A stretch of 64,000 bases of DNA from Litsea cubeba (Eukaryota > Streptophyta > Magnoliopsida > Laurales > Lauraceae). Below, piece after piece: positions 21,425 through 31,450 of the stretch. A program made the position numbers and the translations under genes. Each line of letters opens with the position of its first letter. Position 1 is the stretch's first letter. The notes below the pieces were generated by a model that was not told the origin of the DNA, did not search any database, and saw nothing but the letters and a program-made list of their open reading frames with translations. The stretch spans positions 136,139,390-136,203,389 of the forward strand of contig CM022946.1 in the NCBI GenBank assembly GCA_012931725.1. The letters are read 5' to 3'.

Positions 21425-22261
21425 TCAATGCAACAGGTTGCGTGTTGGCCCTCTTTCTGGCCTTCCAATGAGCAATTCGGTCTCCACTTCCATATCCTCA
21501 CTAATATTATGAAAGGAGGCCGCTTCTTTCATATTGGTTGGTAGTGGTGTCTCTGTGCACTGAAGAAACATAAGATCTGGATTAGGTTAATGCAGACATG
21601 AAATCAATAGGCACTCAAGTAAATAATCCACCTTTTTGTGTAACATTGTGTTTTCCTCTGACAGGATTCTCTCCTACATTTGAACAAAATGGATTAGCAT
21701 TTGGCGTTAGTAAAATAGGAGACATGAACCGAACAAATCATGCTGTTACTTGGTTTCCCAGTTACATGGGTGTTTTTCTAGCAATATGGGTATGATATTT
21801 CTGAATTTCATTGCAATTTTGTACCTTTTCTTTTAATTGCTCAATCTCCTCTATCAATAATTGAGACTGAATGATAGACAAATGTCCAATGTCAGAACTA
21901 GACACATTGGTATTATATTAGTGAATCTACTGAATGTTATTTGTAAGTGCCTAAGTGGTGATCTACCTTGCTTTTTCTAATGTTGATTAGGCTTTGCTCC
22001 AACTGATATTCTATGTGTCGCAGTTCCTCAGTTGAACATGATTCTAGACTTTCTCCCGAAAGCTTCCTGAAAAAATGGTGGGTTCAAAAGCTTGCAACAT
22101 CACAGTTCAAGATTATATGTAACATAGAAATATCCAGAACATTAATAGGTTGAAATATCATTTCCTAGGTTTGGCATAAAGTTTTAGTCATCTTCCAACC
22201 GTATAGAGAGTTCTAGATGCTCAATCTTCTTTGCCATGTGTGCTGCTTCAAACTTCCACTG
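21425..22261 (-). CDS. MIKC MADS-box gene, SOC1/TM3-like, exons 3-7 (partial)
   Basis: Five exons with canonical GT-AG borders: 22200-22261 (62 bp), 21967-22066 (100 bp), 21825-21866 (42), 21632-21673 (42) and 21425-21559 (135, with TGA). The 62/100/42/42 series is the classical exon pattern of the K-domain in MIKC genes. Spliced, they give 126 codons without a stop. The K-box has AAHMAKKIEHLELSIRKLSG, then ESLESCSTEELRHIEYQLEQ and EEIEQLKEK. The C-terminus has EVETELLIGRPERG, close to the SOC1 motif (EVETELFIGLP). Family members are transcription factors that dimerise through the K helices and control flowering time. The DNA-binding MADS exon and a clear exon 2 are not found in the window. 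The first intron would have to extend across the 22829-26340 element and beyond, so the gene is either very long or broken. Clade is assigned from memory. Confidence 0.8.
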
Positions 22262-22390
22262 CTGCATTCAAACAAGCTTGGTGTAAGTTGAATGAATGTT
22301 TAGAGGCATTGCTGAATGCATGTACATGGTAATAAGATATGCTCCAAGTGTAATTTATGTAACCAACTTATTATGGGAATGGAGAAGTGA

Positions 22391-22448
22391 CAATTTCTCT
22401 GTAGGAGATGTAGACACTTTAACCTGTAAGAACCATCTGATAAGATTG
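22391..22448 (-). pseudogene. Possible decayed exon 2 of the MADS-box gene
   Basis: Upstream of exon 3, one frame reads EQSYQMVLT and a shifted frame reads VKVSTSPTEKL. Together they faintly resemble the RYQMHTKDVSTxxPxEE segment encoded by exon 2 of SOC1-like genes. No clean acceptor and donor frame it, so it may be chance. Confidence 0.25.
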
Positions 22449-22828
22449 CTCCCACATGACACCATATTATGAGGAATGCCAATTTCCAACGGTCATCTCC
22501 GTAGGTGTGCAATCTCATTAGCTGTGGATAGCACAAGATACTGAAGTACTCTCCGGATCTAGAATTAGATATTGCAAAAGAAGAAACTCTTTGAAGTTTT
22601 TTTTTCCCATATAACTTCTGATTTTCTCAAGATTGTAATGGGACATCAAAGATTTTACAAACCCATTAAAACTCCAATGCCGCTTAGTAACCCAGACACT
22701 ACAAATCTACAAGAAGAATGATGATGATTTGCAGGAATACAGAATAGTTTTTTAACACAAAAAATTAATTCCACTTTCAGCTTTGACTGCATAGAAAACA
22801 GATGATAAAGTTCACATTCACTGTATTG

Positions 22829-23652
22829 TGTGTGGGGAAATTCCCGAACTCATCAGAGTCCCGGCCAGATGCTCCATCTCGGGCTCCCGCACCAGCTAGG
22901 TCCATCTCAGCCAGGCACTTCACCTCGGCAAAATCCACTTCGGCCTAGTGCTCCATCTCGGCACCTTTGCCAGAAGTCTCTATTTAAGCCAAGTCGTCCC
23001 TGACCTCGGCTCCCCAGCTCGGCGACAGTGCCAGGCCCCTCCACCTCGGCAACAGTGCCAGGACCCTCCATCTCCGTCAGGTCCTTACCTCGGCGAGATA
23101 CTCCGTCTCGGCTAAAGAGCCTCAGCTTAGTAAAAATACTAAGCACTGACAACTGTCCTCCTATGGACGCTCAAGCACGCTACCGCATGTGCGACAAGAC
23201 AAGAGCTCAGCCCATATCTCCTGACAGATCGCCGTCCAAAGCTCCCAAGGCGCCAGGATATGGCCAGATGGGACAAGACGGGCTCGATGGGACTGCAATT
23301 AAAGAAAAGTAGGCTACGATGGGACTGCGCCTCCATAGTACCTGACAGAATGGGCTATTTGCCTCCTCTCTTCCTCTATATAAATACAAGAACAATTCAC
23401 AAGCAAGGGAGCCAACAACGAATACACCATTCTGGTATGCCATCTTCTTCCCCCAAAATCTCCATCCTCTGCTTAGTTCATACACTAACTTAGGCATCGG
23501 AGAGCCTTGCGCCAATCAGGCCAGGGTCCTCTGACCTGCTATTCTCCTTCCTTTTCTCATGTTTCAGGCACAGGCATCGAAGTTCCTATTCTCTTTGGAT
23601 AAGTCCGTTCTGGCACCCCCTAATCTTGTGAGTCACATTTTTTGCACTTACA
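22829..23652 (+). repeat. 5' LTR of the Tat-like element
   Basis: 824 bp starting TGTGTGGGGAAATTCCCG. The first 230 bp are built from CACCTCGGC/CATCTCGGC phrases. From 23061 to the end it matches 25750-26340 of the 3' LTR closely. Confidence 0.85.
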
Positions 23653-23672
23653 ATTGGCGCCGTCTGTGGGAA
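23653..23672 (+). other. Primer-binding site of the Tat-like element
   Basis: ATTGGCGCCGTCTGTGGGAA directly after the LTR end, the standard primer site form of Tat and related gypsy elements. Confidence 0.88.
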
Positions 23673-23703
23673 ACGGCTACAAAAAGTTATCTTCCCAAAC
23701 ACC

Positions 23704-24720
23704 ATGCCTCGAAGAACCAGAAAGGGAAAGGAACCACTGACACTGTCGACACAGCTGCCGACGGTCCCCCGCATGGAAAGGTCAGGAGCAAGATCTGTCC
23801 CAGCAAGCGTCCAACAGCAGGATACTCGATCGGGTTCATCCTCTAAGGATTCGACCTCGACTCTACCTTCCAAAAGGCGCACCCTGAAGGACAACAGAAG
23901 CAACCGGGCTCATGGCGAAAGCTCGGGTAACAACCACGACTCCAAAGAGTGGCTTGATCGACGCATAGAGCAAGCGGTATGACAGCACATGGAGATGGCC
24001 GGTTTCGCTCCAGTTCGGCTGATTTCTGACAATTTCGGCACATCCCCCTTCTCTCCAGAGATCAGAAACTTCCCCCTTCCTGAAGATTTCAGCGTCCCAA
24101 GGTTCGTCGTTTACGATGGGACCTCGGACCCAGCAGCACATCTCCGGCACTTCACTCAGAGGATGTCGGTGTGGGGTGGTGTAGGCCACCTGAACTGCAG
24201 AGTCTCCTCTTCTAGCCTCGGAGACCTCCCCCTAAAGTGGTTCTGCGCACTCCCCTAAGGATCGATCAAAAGTTGGCAGCAGCTCCGTAGTTCTTTCATG
24301 ACGAAGTTCCAAGTTCACAGGGTCATCCCCAGGACAGCCGCCGACCTGATGGCCCTCAGAATGAAGTAGACCGAGAACGTCACGCAGTTCGCCAAAAGGT
24401 TCTGGGCTGTCTACAGCCAGATCGAGAATGCCTCAGATGCAATAGCAGTCCTGTCTTTCCAACAAGCCCTCCTACCAGGCAACGAGCTTCGGAGGGACTT
24501 GGCCATGTATCCCGTGGTCACTATGGCAGCACTGATGACCAGGATAAACCGATTCGTTAGGCAAGAAGCAGACGAAGCCCGAGCCCAGGAGCAGTTCAAC
24601 CATTACGAAAGTGACCAGATAGCTTCCAGCTCAGCGGACGTCTCCAGCTCGGCGGATTTCTCCAGCTCGCTAGCAGCCCCCAGCTCTGCAGAAGTCTCTT
24701 CCATCTCGGGAGGCATCTAG
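23704..24720 (+). pseudogene. Tat-like gag with three nonsense codons
   Basis: The frame starting MPRRTRKGKEP runs 339 codons in a single register, broken only by TGA (23980-23982), TAA (24256-24258) and TAG (24367-24369). The middle has the retrotransposon gag core: FSVPRFVVYDGTSDPAAHLR, then WFCALP and SWQQLRSSFMTKF. It stops after a low-complexity SSADVSSSADFSSSLAAPSS tail with no zinc knuckle. All three stops are of a kind a single C-to-T change produces from CGA, CAA or CAG, as expected from cytosine deamination; the ancestral codons are inferred. Confidence 0.82.
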
Positions 24721-24724
24721 ACGT

Positions 24725-25325
24725 CTCCTCTCATCACTTAGCTTCGACCGCCCGTCAGCTTTGATGACACCGGCGCGACCTTCTACTGTCAGCTTCGACC
24801 GCCCGTCAGCTTCGATCGCACGACCCTCTACCGTCATTTCGGCGGCACGGTCCTCTACTGTCAGCTTCGATGGCGCCGTTAGCTTCGATGACATTGGCGC
24901 GACCTTCTACTGTCAGCTTCGACCGCCCGTCAGCTTCGATCGCACGACCCTCTACCGTCATTTCCGCAGCACGGTCCTCTACTGTCAGCTTCGACCGCAC
25001 GTCAGCTTCGATCGCACGACCCTCTACCGTCATTTCGGCGGCACGGTCCTCTACTGTCAGCTTCGATGGCGCTGTCAGCTTCGATGACATCGGCATGACC
25101 TTCTACTGTCAGCTTCGATCGCACGACCCTCTACCGTCATTTTGGCGGCACGGTCCTCTACTGTCAGCTTCGATGGCGCCGTCAGCTTCGATGACAGCGG
25201 CACGACCCTCTACTGTCGGCTTCGATCGTACGACCCTCTACCGTCATTTCGACGGCACGGTCCTCTGCTGTCAGCCTTGATCACACGGTCCTCTACCGCC
25301 ATCAGTCATCCAAAGCCACCGAGCT
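24725..25325. repeat. Minisatellite of CAGCTTCGA / ACGACCCTCTACCGTCA units
   Basis: Higher-order repeat of about 120-130 bp made from shorter phrases: CAGCTTCGATCGCACGACC, CTCTACCGTCATTTCGGCGG and CACGGTCCTCTACTGT. About four to five units. It produces long spurious ORFs on both strands. Confidence 0.85.
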
Positions 25326-25419
25326 CACCCTGGGGTCGTTTTATACACTCAGGCGTGACTCGCGTTCGGCAACGGGGCAACCAAGTCCTCGGGTAGATAC
25401 ACCCAGGCTTCTTGGCCTC

Positions 25420-25740
25420 CAAATGACCTCATGCTGGTCCGTCCACGTGCTGGTTTCCACCTCACGCTGGTTTCGGCCTTATGCTGGTTTCAACCGCATT
25501 AAACGACCTCATGCTGGTCCGTCCACGTGCTGGTTTCCTCCTCACGCTGGTTTCGGCCTCATGCTGGTCTCGACCGCATTTAAATGACCTCATGCTGGTC
25601 CGTCCATGTGCTGGTTTCCGCCTCACGCTGGTTTCGGCCTCATGCTGGTCTCGACCGAATTTCACGACCTCATGTTGGTGTTGCCCTCGTGCTAGCTACG
25701 CGCTTCACACGATTCGGCCTCATGTTGGTCTCGGCCAGTG
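25420..25740. repeat. 81-bp tandem repeat, about four units
   Basis: Units begin at roughly 25422, 25501, 25584 and 25664 with GACCTCATGCTGGT and contain CACGCTGGTTTCGGCC. The array runs straight into the recognisable part of the 3' LTR. Confidence 0.85.
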
Positions 25741-26340
25741 CCAAAGAGAGGACCCTCCATCTCCGTCAGGTCCTCACCTCGGCGAGACACTCTGTCTCGG
25801 CCAAAGGCCTCAGCTCAGTAAAATTACTGAGCACTGACAGCTGTCCTCCCATGGATGCTCAAGCACGCTACGGCATGTGCGACAAGACAAGAGCTCAGCC
25901 CATATCTCCTGACAGATCGCTGTCCACAGCTCCCAAGTCGCCAGGATATGGCCAGATGGGACAAGACAGGCTCGATGGGACTGCAATTAAAGAAAAATAG
26001 GCTACGATGGGACTGCACCTCCCTAGTACCTGACAGAGTGGGCTATTTGCCTCCTCTCTTCCTCTATATAACCACAAGAACAATTCACAAGCAAGGGAAC
26101 CAACAACAAATACACCATTCTGGTATGCCATCTTCTTCCCCAAAAATCTCCATCATCTGCTTAGTTCATACACTAACTTAGGCATTGGAGAGCCTTGCGC
26201 CACTCAGGCCAGGGTCCTCTGACCTGCTATTCTCCTTCCTTTTCTCAGGTTTCAGGCACAGGCATCGAAGTTCCTAATCTCTTTGGATAAGTCCGTTCTG
26301 GCACCCCCTAATCTTGTGAGTCACATTTTTTGCACTTACA
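25725..26340 (+). repeat. 3' LTR of the Tat-like element (5' part replaced)
   Basis: 25750-26340 matches 23061-23652, but the first 230 bp of the 5' LTR have no counterpart. The sequence to the left is the 81-bp repeat instead, and no PPT is visible. Either the array expanded over the LTR start or a deletion removed it. Confidence 0.75.
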
Positions 26341-26587
26341 TATTGGGTCTTACGGAAAGTGTATAGGTCCAAATATAAAGTGATATTGTTCTAGTGAAAA
26401 TAGAATACAAGAACCACTGAATCAATTATTCACACTCATAAATGAGTTTTATATGCTACAGTATGATTTATGATGAGGAACAATGGCTACAAAATAACAG
26501 ACAAATTGAGTACTGGCACAGGCATAAAATAGGGCAGTAATTAGTTTCTTACCGGTCTTTTCTGAAGTTAAAAGTGTACGTTGTGAT
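26341..26587. other. Host DNA between two insertions
   Basis: Continues the pre-insertion host text of 22600-22828 and ends where a gypsy LTR begins. A minus-strand CTTTTAACTTCAG followed by a GTAAG donor-like string (near 26555-26575) was examined as a MADS exon, but it encodes nothing recognisable. Confidence 0.4.
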
Positions 26588-27411
26588 TGTAACACCCTGA
26601 CCCCACCCTAATCGTGATAAGAACCTAATTAATCATGATTACATGCCTAATGGTTTTTTTGAATGTGTTTGGCGTTGATTAGGTAGATTAGAAGGTGGTT
26701 GACCATTGACTAGGTAGCTCTATGACTTTTGCGGTAATTTGGGTACTTCGGGTTTAGTGTGTGTATTTTCAGATTTTCGTGCATTTTGGGTGCATTGGGT
26801 AAAGCATGTCATGGCATTCTAATTTTGTATTTTGACCCAAGTGGTTTGAGCCAAACTAACAATTTCGGATCCATTTGGCCCATTTTCCAGCATAAAGAAC
26901 TTTTATGACATTTTGCTTTTAAATCTGGGTTTTGCATGTAAATGACCCAAAACTTCTCATTTTAAAGAGAACCCATCCCATAACGGCCGATCCTCTCCTC
27001 CCTCTCCTATTCCATTTCAGCTGAAACTTCTCTCCTTCACCTTTTCCTTCTTCTCAACCTCATGCTTTCATCTTCAAATCTGAAAGTTGCATGTGAGATT
27101 TTCTTAATCATCTTCCTCTCCTTCCTCTATCTCATCTTCCTAAGCACTCAATTGAGCATCATCATCTCTACTCTTCTCTTGGTAAGTTCTTGCTCAAAAC
27201 CCATTTCCTCTTGTTGAAATCAGAGATTTGGAAGCCAAATTCGTAGGATCTCTATTTCTTGCATTGCATTTGGTGGCTTTGGCTTGTGAGCTTGGTTTGA
27301 GCCTTTGGAGGTTGGATTGTGTAGGATTTGAGTTGCAAGCACCAAAAAGGCAAGGGAAATATCTATAATTTGTTGCATGCATGCTCAGTTGTTGATTCTT
27401 GATATACTCTT
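26588..27411 (+). mobile_element. 5' fragment of a gypsy LTR
   Basis: Starts TGTAACACCCTGACCCCACC and follows the same order of landmarks as 45481 onward (TTAATCATGATTACATGCC, CCTAATGG, the CTTCTCT-rich stretch and a TGCATGCATG string). It is cut after about 824 bp by the Copia LTR at 27412. Its right part is absent from the far side of that element. Confidence 0.75.
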
Positions 27412-27494
27412 TGAAAGGTCAAAAGAGGATGCGGTCAAAAAAGGCGACAAAACAACACAAAGATGTTGTCAGGCCAAGTCCCGTCTAGAGAGCA

Positions 27495-27535
27495 CTCTCG
27501 CTATAACGAGAATGCTGCTCGCGATAGCGAGCTAC
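27495..27535. repeat. CTATAGCG-type words in a Copia LTR
   Basis: CTCGCTATAACGAG and CTCGCGATAGCGAG lie side by side about 85-120 bp into the LTR. A TATA-like GGGCTATAAATTGGG follows near 27637. Confidence 0.8.
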
Positions 27536-28183
27536 ACGCAGGAAGCCCAGTTGATTCCGGACTCTGTGTTAGAGTTTGAGATAGACTTTTTTTTTTAAGT
27601 GGATTATTCTTAGGAGTCTTAAGCATGAATTATGGGCTATAAATTGGGTGTTTCTCACAACCCAAATAGACACAGATCATCTCTCAAATTCTGAATTAGT
27701 GATCTAATTGAGAGAAATATTCTCTAGAGATTTTTAAAGAGTTGTGATGCCAAGTACTCTAGAGAGCCAGGTTTTTCTGCATCTCTTGTAGAAGATCATC
27801 TTCTTGCGTAGAAGATCTGAGGAGTCAAGCGCTGGATTGAGTGTTGAAGCGTGAAGCGACACAAGGTAACTTCAGTCTTTAGATAGGGGATATCTAGCGA
27901 GAAAATCTGAGTTTCTTGTAATTGCGAGATTCATAGTGTTTGATTTGATCCAGTTCGGATCGGTGGTTTTTCACCCGGTTAGGGTTTTCCACATTAAATT
28001 TGGTGTCCTTGTGGTGTGTGCTTGTGATTTTATTTTCACTGCATAGATTATTATTTTTTGCACACTAGTGGGTTGATTTATTGAGTGGACCAATATAGAG
28101 ATCTCGTACCCTAAACCTTCAATTTGGTATCAGAGCGGGTTGCACTAATTTGCTGTGTTTGATCTAAAGAGATTTCTAGAAAG

Positions 28184-29560
28184 ATGCTCAATAAAGAAGG
28201 GACATCAACTTCCAAGCCTCCTTTGTTTGATGGTTCTAATTATGCATATTGGAAGCAAAGGATGATTAGATTCCTTAAGTCCATTGATGATGATGTGTGG
28301 GACATGTTGACGAGGGCTACTCCAGACCAACAATTGTAGTTAATGGACAAACTGTTCCTAAACCTAAAGCCCAATGGACTAAGGATGAGAAGCATGCCTC
28401 CAATTGTAATAACAAGGCTGTAAATAGTATATACAATAGAGTGTCTGCTGATGAGTTTCGTAGGATTTCCACTTGTAAAACTACAAAAGAAGCATGGGGA
28501 GTCTTACAGACAGTGTATGAGGGTACAGACACGGTGAAGCAAGCAAAATCACAACGGCTGACTAAAAAATCTGAAACCATCATGATGGAGAAAGATGATT
28601 CATTTAATCAATTTAATGCAAAGCTGAATGAGATTGTCAATTCTGTTTTCATTCTGGGTGAATAAATACTAGAAAATAAGATTGTCAATAAAATTCTGAG
28701 GTCTCTACCTTCGAGGTTCGATTCTAAAGTTGATGCTATTGAAGAAAACAAGAATCTGGATTCCCTTAAGGTAAATTAGTTAGCTGGGAATCTTCAGGCA
28801 AATGAAGCAAACCGTTTGGATAAAGGAAAATCTAAAGAGAAAGGTATTGCTTTGAAATCCATCTCAGAATCAAGAAAGAAACCTGAAAAGAAAATTGAGC
28901 CTGATTTGAATATGAGGCTGAAGATGATATGGCTAAATTGTTTAATTGCTTCAAGAAGTACATGAAGTCAAAACAAGACTAGTGGAAGAGTTCTAAATTT
29001 GCGAAGAAGGATTCAGCGAAAGGAACTAAATATTTTTAAGTGCCAATGCTACAGACACTATGCGAATGAGTGTGCCAATAAGAAAAAGGGAACAAAGAAA
29101 AAAGCTCTCAACACAACTTGGGATGAAGAGTCATCAAAAGAAAAAATAGAACGTTCCATTGATATTTCTGAAACTGTGAATGGCAAGTTTGTGACTTTCA
29201 TGGCAAAGTCTCCGTCTGACAATGATACTGATGAAGATCATGATGATGAGATGTCAGATCAAGAGAAAGATTATGAAGAGTTGTATCATACTACATATGC
29301 TGATTGCGTCCGGATGATAAAGTATGGCAACTGATTACTATCAAGTTTAAGGTTGCTCAAGAATAAATTTCTGCATTGAAAATTGAATTAGAGCAAGCAC
29401 TTGAGCAGGTTTATCTCTTGGAAAGTCAGTAACACTGCATATCTGAGAGTTTGACTACTGATGGTCAGAAATTCAAGAAGGCTGAACAAGAGGTTGAGAC
29501 CTTAATAACAGAGTTACAGCAGGTAAAAGCTGAAAATGCAAGAGCGGAATTCTAATGACA
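28184..29560 (+). pseudogene. Decayed SIRE-like gag
   Basis: Starts MLNKEGTSTSKPPLFDGSNY, the usual gag opening of this lineage (FDGSNYAYWK...FLKSIDDDVW). It continues through frameshifts (near 28315 and 28905) and stops (near 28663 and 28780). Conserved pieces include TCKTTKEAWGVLQTVYEGTD and a CCHC knuckle reading CQCYRHYANEC, in which the first positions are altered. An acidic SDNDTDEDHDDEMSDQEKDY segment follows. No protease is reached. Confidence 0.8.
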
Positions 29561-30044
29561 TATTCTAGGCGCGGACTGTCTGTTTGATAATTCATTAGAC
29601 CTTTTAAACTATGAGATTCCAAACTTATGCTTTAGCTGAATTATTTTTGTTAATAGGTCCCTTTTATTAGCCATATTATTTTCATTTTAGCATTTGTGGA
29701 TTGATTACTTGATTAGTAAATTAGTTGAACGTCGAATAAAATGTTTCTAGAGATTCTTTTTTCCTAACTTTTTTATTTAAGTGAATTTGAATGATTCCAC
29801 TGCATTTGTTTGATGTAACTGGATCTCACATTGTGGACTATAATTATATAATTTAGGCCTATGAGTAGAATTTTAGGAAATCGGATCCCCAGTCGTGAGA
29901 TTAGTCTTGCTAGAAGTGACCAATTTGTCACTTGGTACAACCCTTTTAATTTTGATGGCCATGATGAAATTAATTATCTTGGGTATTGGTTATTTTTTTC
30001 AAGAGAATATCTCATTGCAACTCTATTTTCTCTTGTCACAAATA
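29561..30044. other. Unassigned AT-rich DNA
   Basis: Possibly host DNA or remnants of older repeats. The short open frame at 29861-30097 (start MSRILGNRIPSREISLARSD) is not recognised and looks accidental. Confidence 0.35.
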
Positions 30045-30700
30045 CTAGCACAATGCCCCCGTGCTTACCACGGGCATTAGAAATAGAAGTCATATAAAAA
30101 ATATCATTTGATTTTAGGACATAAATAAAAATATTAATTATAAATTAATGTGTTTATATTTATAATATCTAAAATAGAAGTATATCTCACACATAAAAAA
30201 TTTATAGGCATTCTTAAAAATCACACAATTGAAAATTTAAATAAGTAATAAATATAGAAGTTTAATTTTTTTAGTAGAAGCACGAAATATCAAATATTGA
30301 GATGGAAAGAATTATAAGAAATTTAAAATATGGGATCTTCCAATTAAAGGCAAGTTTGATAGTGAGTTGGGTGGGTTTAGGTTAGGTATAGAGCTTTTTA
30401 GACTTTGGCCCGAGCAGGGTTCACGGCAAGCTTAGATTTCCCATTGATAAAATTATTACCACATACCTTTATCTAAAACTCATACCATGACAACAAAGAA
30501 AGGAAAAAAAAAAGTGATAAGGGAGACTGAGCTTGGATGGGGACTAAACAATAAGAGATGGAGAGGTGGGGAGAGTGAGTAATAAATGACATTTTATTGA
30601 ATTGAATAAGATTAAATAAGAATTCAAAATTGTGGAGGATGGTCAAAATCAGTTAGAGCTGATTTCAATTTGAAATCAGCCTCTTTCATATATAATAATG
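30045..30700 (-). mobile_element. Possible Helitron (3' hairpin and CTAG end)
   Basis: Read on the minus strand, GCCCGTGGTAAGCACGGGGGC forms a stem-loop that is followed a few bases later by CTAG (30045-30048) and a T. That is the 3' terminal layout of plant Helitrons. The interior is AT-rich without ORFs. The opposite end, expected to begin TC, could not be fixed; an AT-rich CATATATAATAATGGG near 30690 is one candidate. Confidence 0.35.
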
Positions 30701-30929
30701 GGAGGGCAGTGATAGTTTTCCATGACGCATTAGCCATGCGGATTGCTAGTTTTGCTTAAGTTGTTTCTTTAATGATTTAGATTTGCGTTGATGATCCCAT
30801 ATTAATGTGTCTCTACTCTTGCATAATCCTTAATTCACGTAATTCCGTCAATCTGAAATTAACTTGAGCCTTGAGCATGCTGTGGGAACACTAATTTCCT
30901 GAATTTAATACTTAGCACCAAATTACACA
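30701..30929. other. Unassigned AT-rich DNA
   Basis: No ORF or repeat recognised. Confidence 0.35.
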
Positions 30930-31450
30930 TTGTTCAATTGTACCCAAGTTGAGCCAAGTCATTTGTTCAAATCCTCACGGTGGGAACAAGTAATTCACAC
31001 GAACTGGCTATTCCGTAAGCAAGTGGAAGTTCTAACTTCCATTAAGATCCTTCCCTCTCAACACTAGAGGGGCATTTATTGCAGGAATTGTGACATTGCC
31101 TTGGTTCATTACAAATCACCCACTTAATTTTCAATGCTAGATAGTGTGGATGGTGTGATTTATAACTCGGAATTAATTATTTATTGCAGGACTTGTGACT
31201 TTGTTTAATTGCACCCAAGTTGAGCCAAGCTGTTCAAATCCTCACAGTGGGAACAAGTAATTCATGTGAACTGCCTACTCCTTAAGCAAGTGGAAGTTCT
31301 AACACCTTAAGCATGTGCAACAACTAGAGGAGCATTTATTACAGGACTTGTGACATTGCCTTGGTTCATTACAAATCACCCACTTAGTTTTCAATGCTAG
31401 ATAGTGTGGATGGTGTGATTTATAGTTCGTAATTAATTATTAATTTTCAG
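30930..31450. repeat. Two-unit tandem duplication of about 265 bp
   Basis: CACCCAAGTTGAGCCAAG-type text starts both units (30940 and 31211). Shared phrases such as GACATTGCCTTGGTTCATTA and GTGTGGATGGTGTGATTTAT follow in order. Offsets of 260-271 bp show small indels between copies. No coding capacity. Confidence 0.85.

Larger units (their letters stand above)
22829..26340 (+). mobile_element. Gag-only Tat-like Ty3/gypsy element
   Basis: 3512 bp with a perfect TSD TATTG (22824-22828 and 26341-26345). The 5' LTR (22829-23652) ends in ACA. After one or two bases comes a TGGCGCCGTCTGTGGGAA primer site, the form used by Tat/Athila-type gypsy elements. A gag pseudogene follows, then two minisatellites and the 3' LTR. 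No PR, RT, RNase H or INT is present. It lies upstream of the MADS exons, in what would be intron 1. GC content is visibly higher than in the surrounding host DNA. Confidence 0.88.
27412..29560 (+). mobile_element. Truncated SIRE-like Copia (5' LTR and gag)
   Basis: A 5' LTR (27412-28121, about 710 bp), a TGGTATCAGAGCGGGTT primer site (28125-28141) and a decayed gag ending near 29560. Pol and the 3' LTR are missing. It belongs to the same family as 49958-53907: the LTR end, primer region and gag start can be matched phrase by phrase. The LTR carries the CTATAGCG-type words (27495-27530). Confidence 0.82.

Noticed and set aside
22501..22580. Alternative exon bounded by TCTAATTCTAG and GTTGGAAA on the minus strand
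   Set aside because: None of its three frames resembles MADS exon 2, and two contain stops.
24725..25740. CRISPR-like array
   Set aside because: Repeats are contiguous or degenerate with no unique spacers, and this is a plant nuclear context.
24670..25837. Overlapping long ORFs on both strands with repeated Ser/Thr/Arg units
   Set aside because: Produced by tandem repeats whose unit lengths keep several frames open; not proteins.
26341..26587. MADS exon 2 next to a GTAAG donor
   Set aside because: The short segment before the donor does not encode a SOC1-like exon 2 and contains stops.
29861..30097. Possible small gene MSRILGNRIPSREIS...
   Set aside because: No recognisable domain; it overlaps the Helitron-like terminus and another frame is open over much of it.
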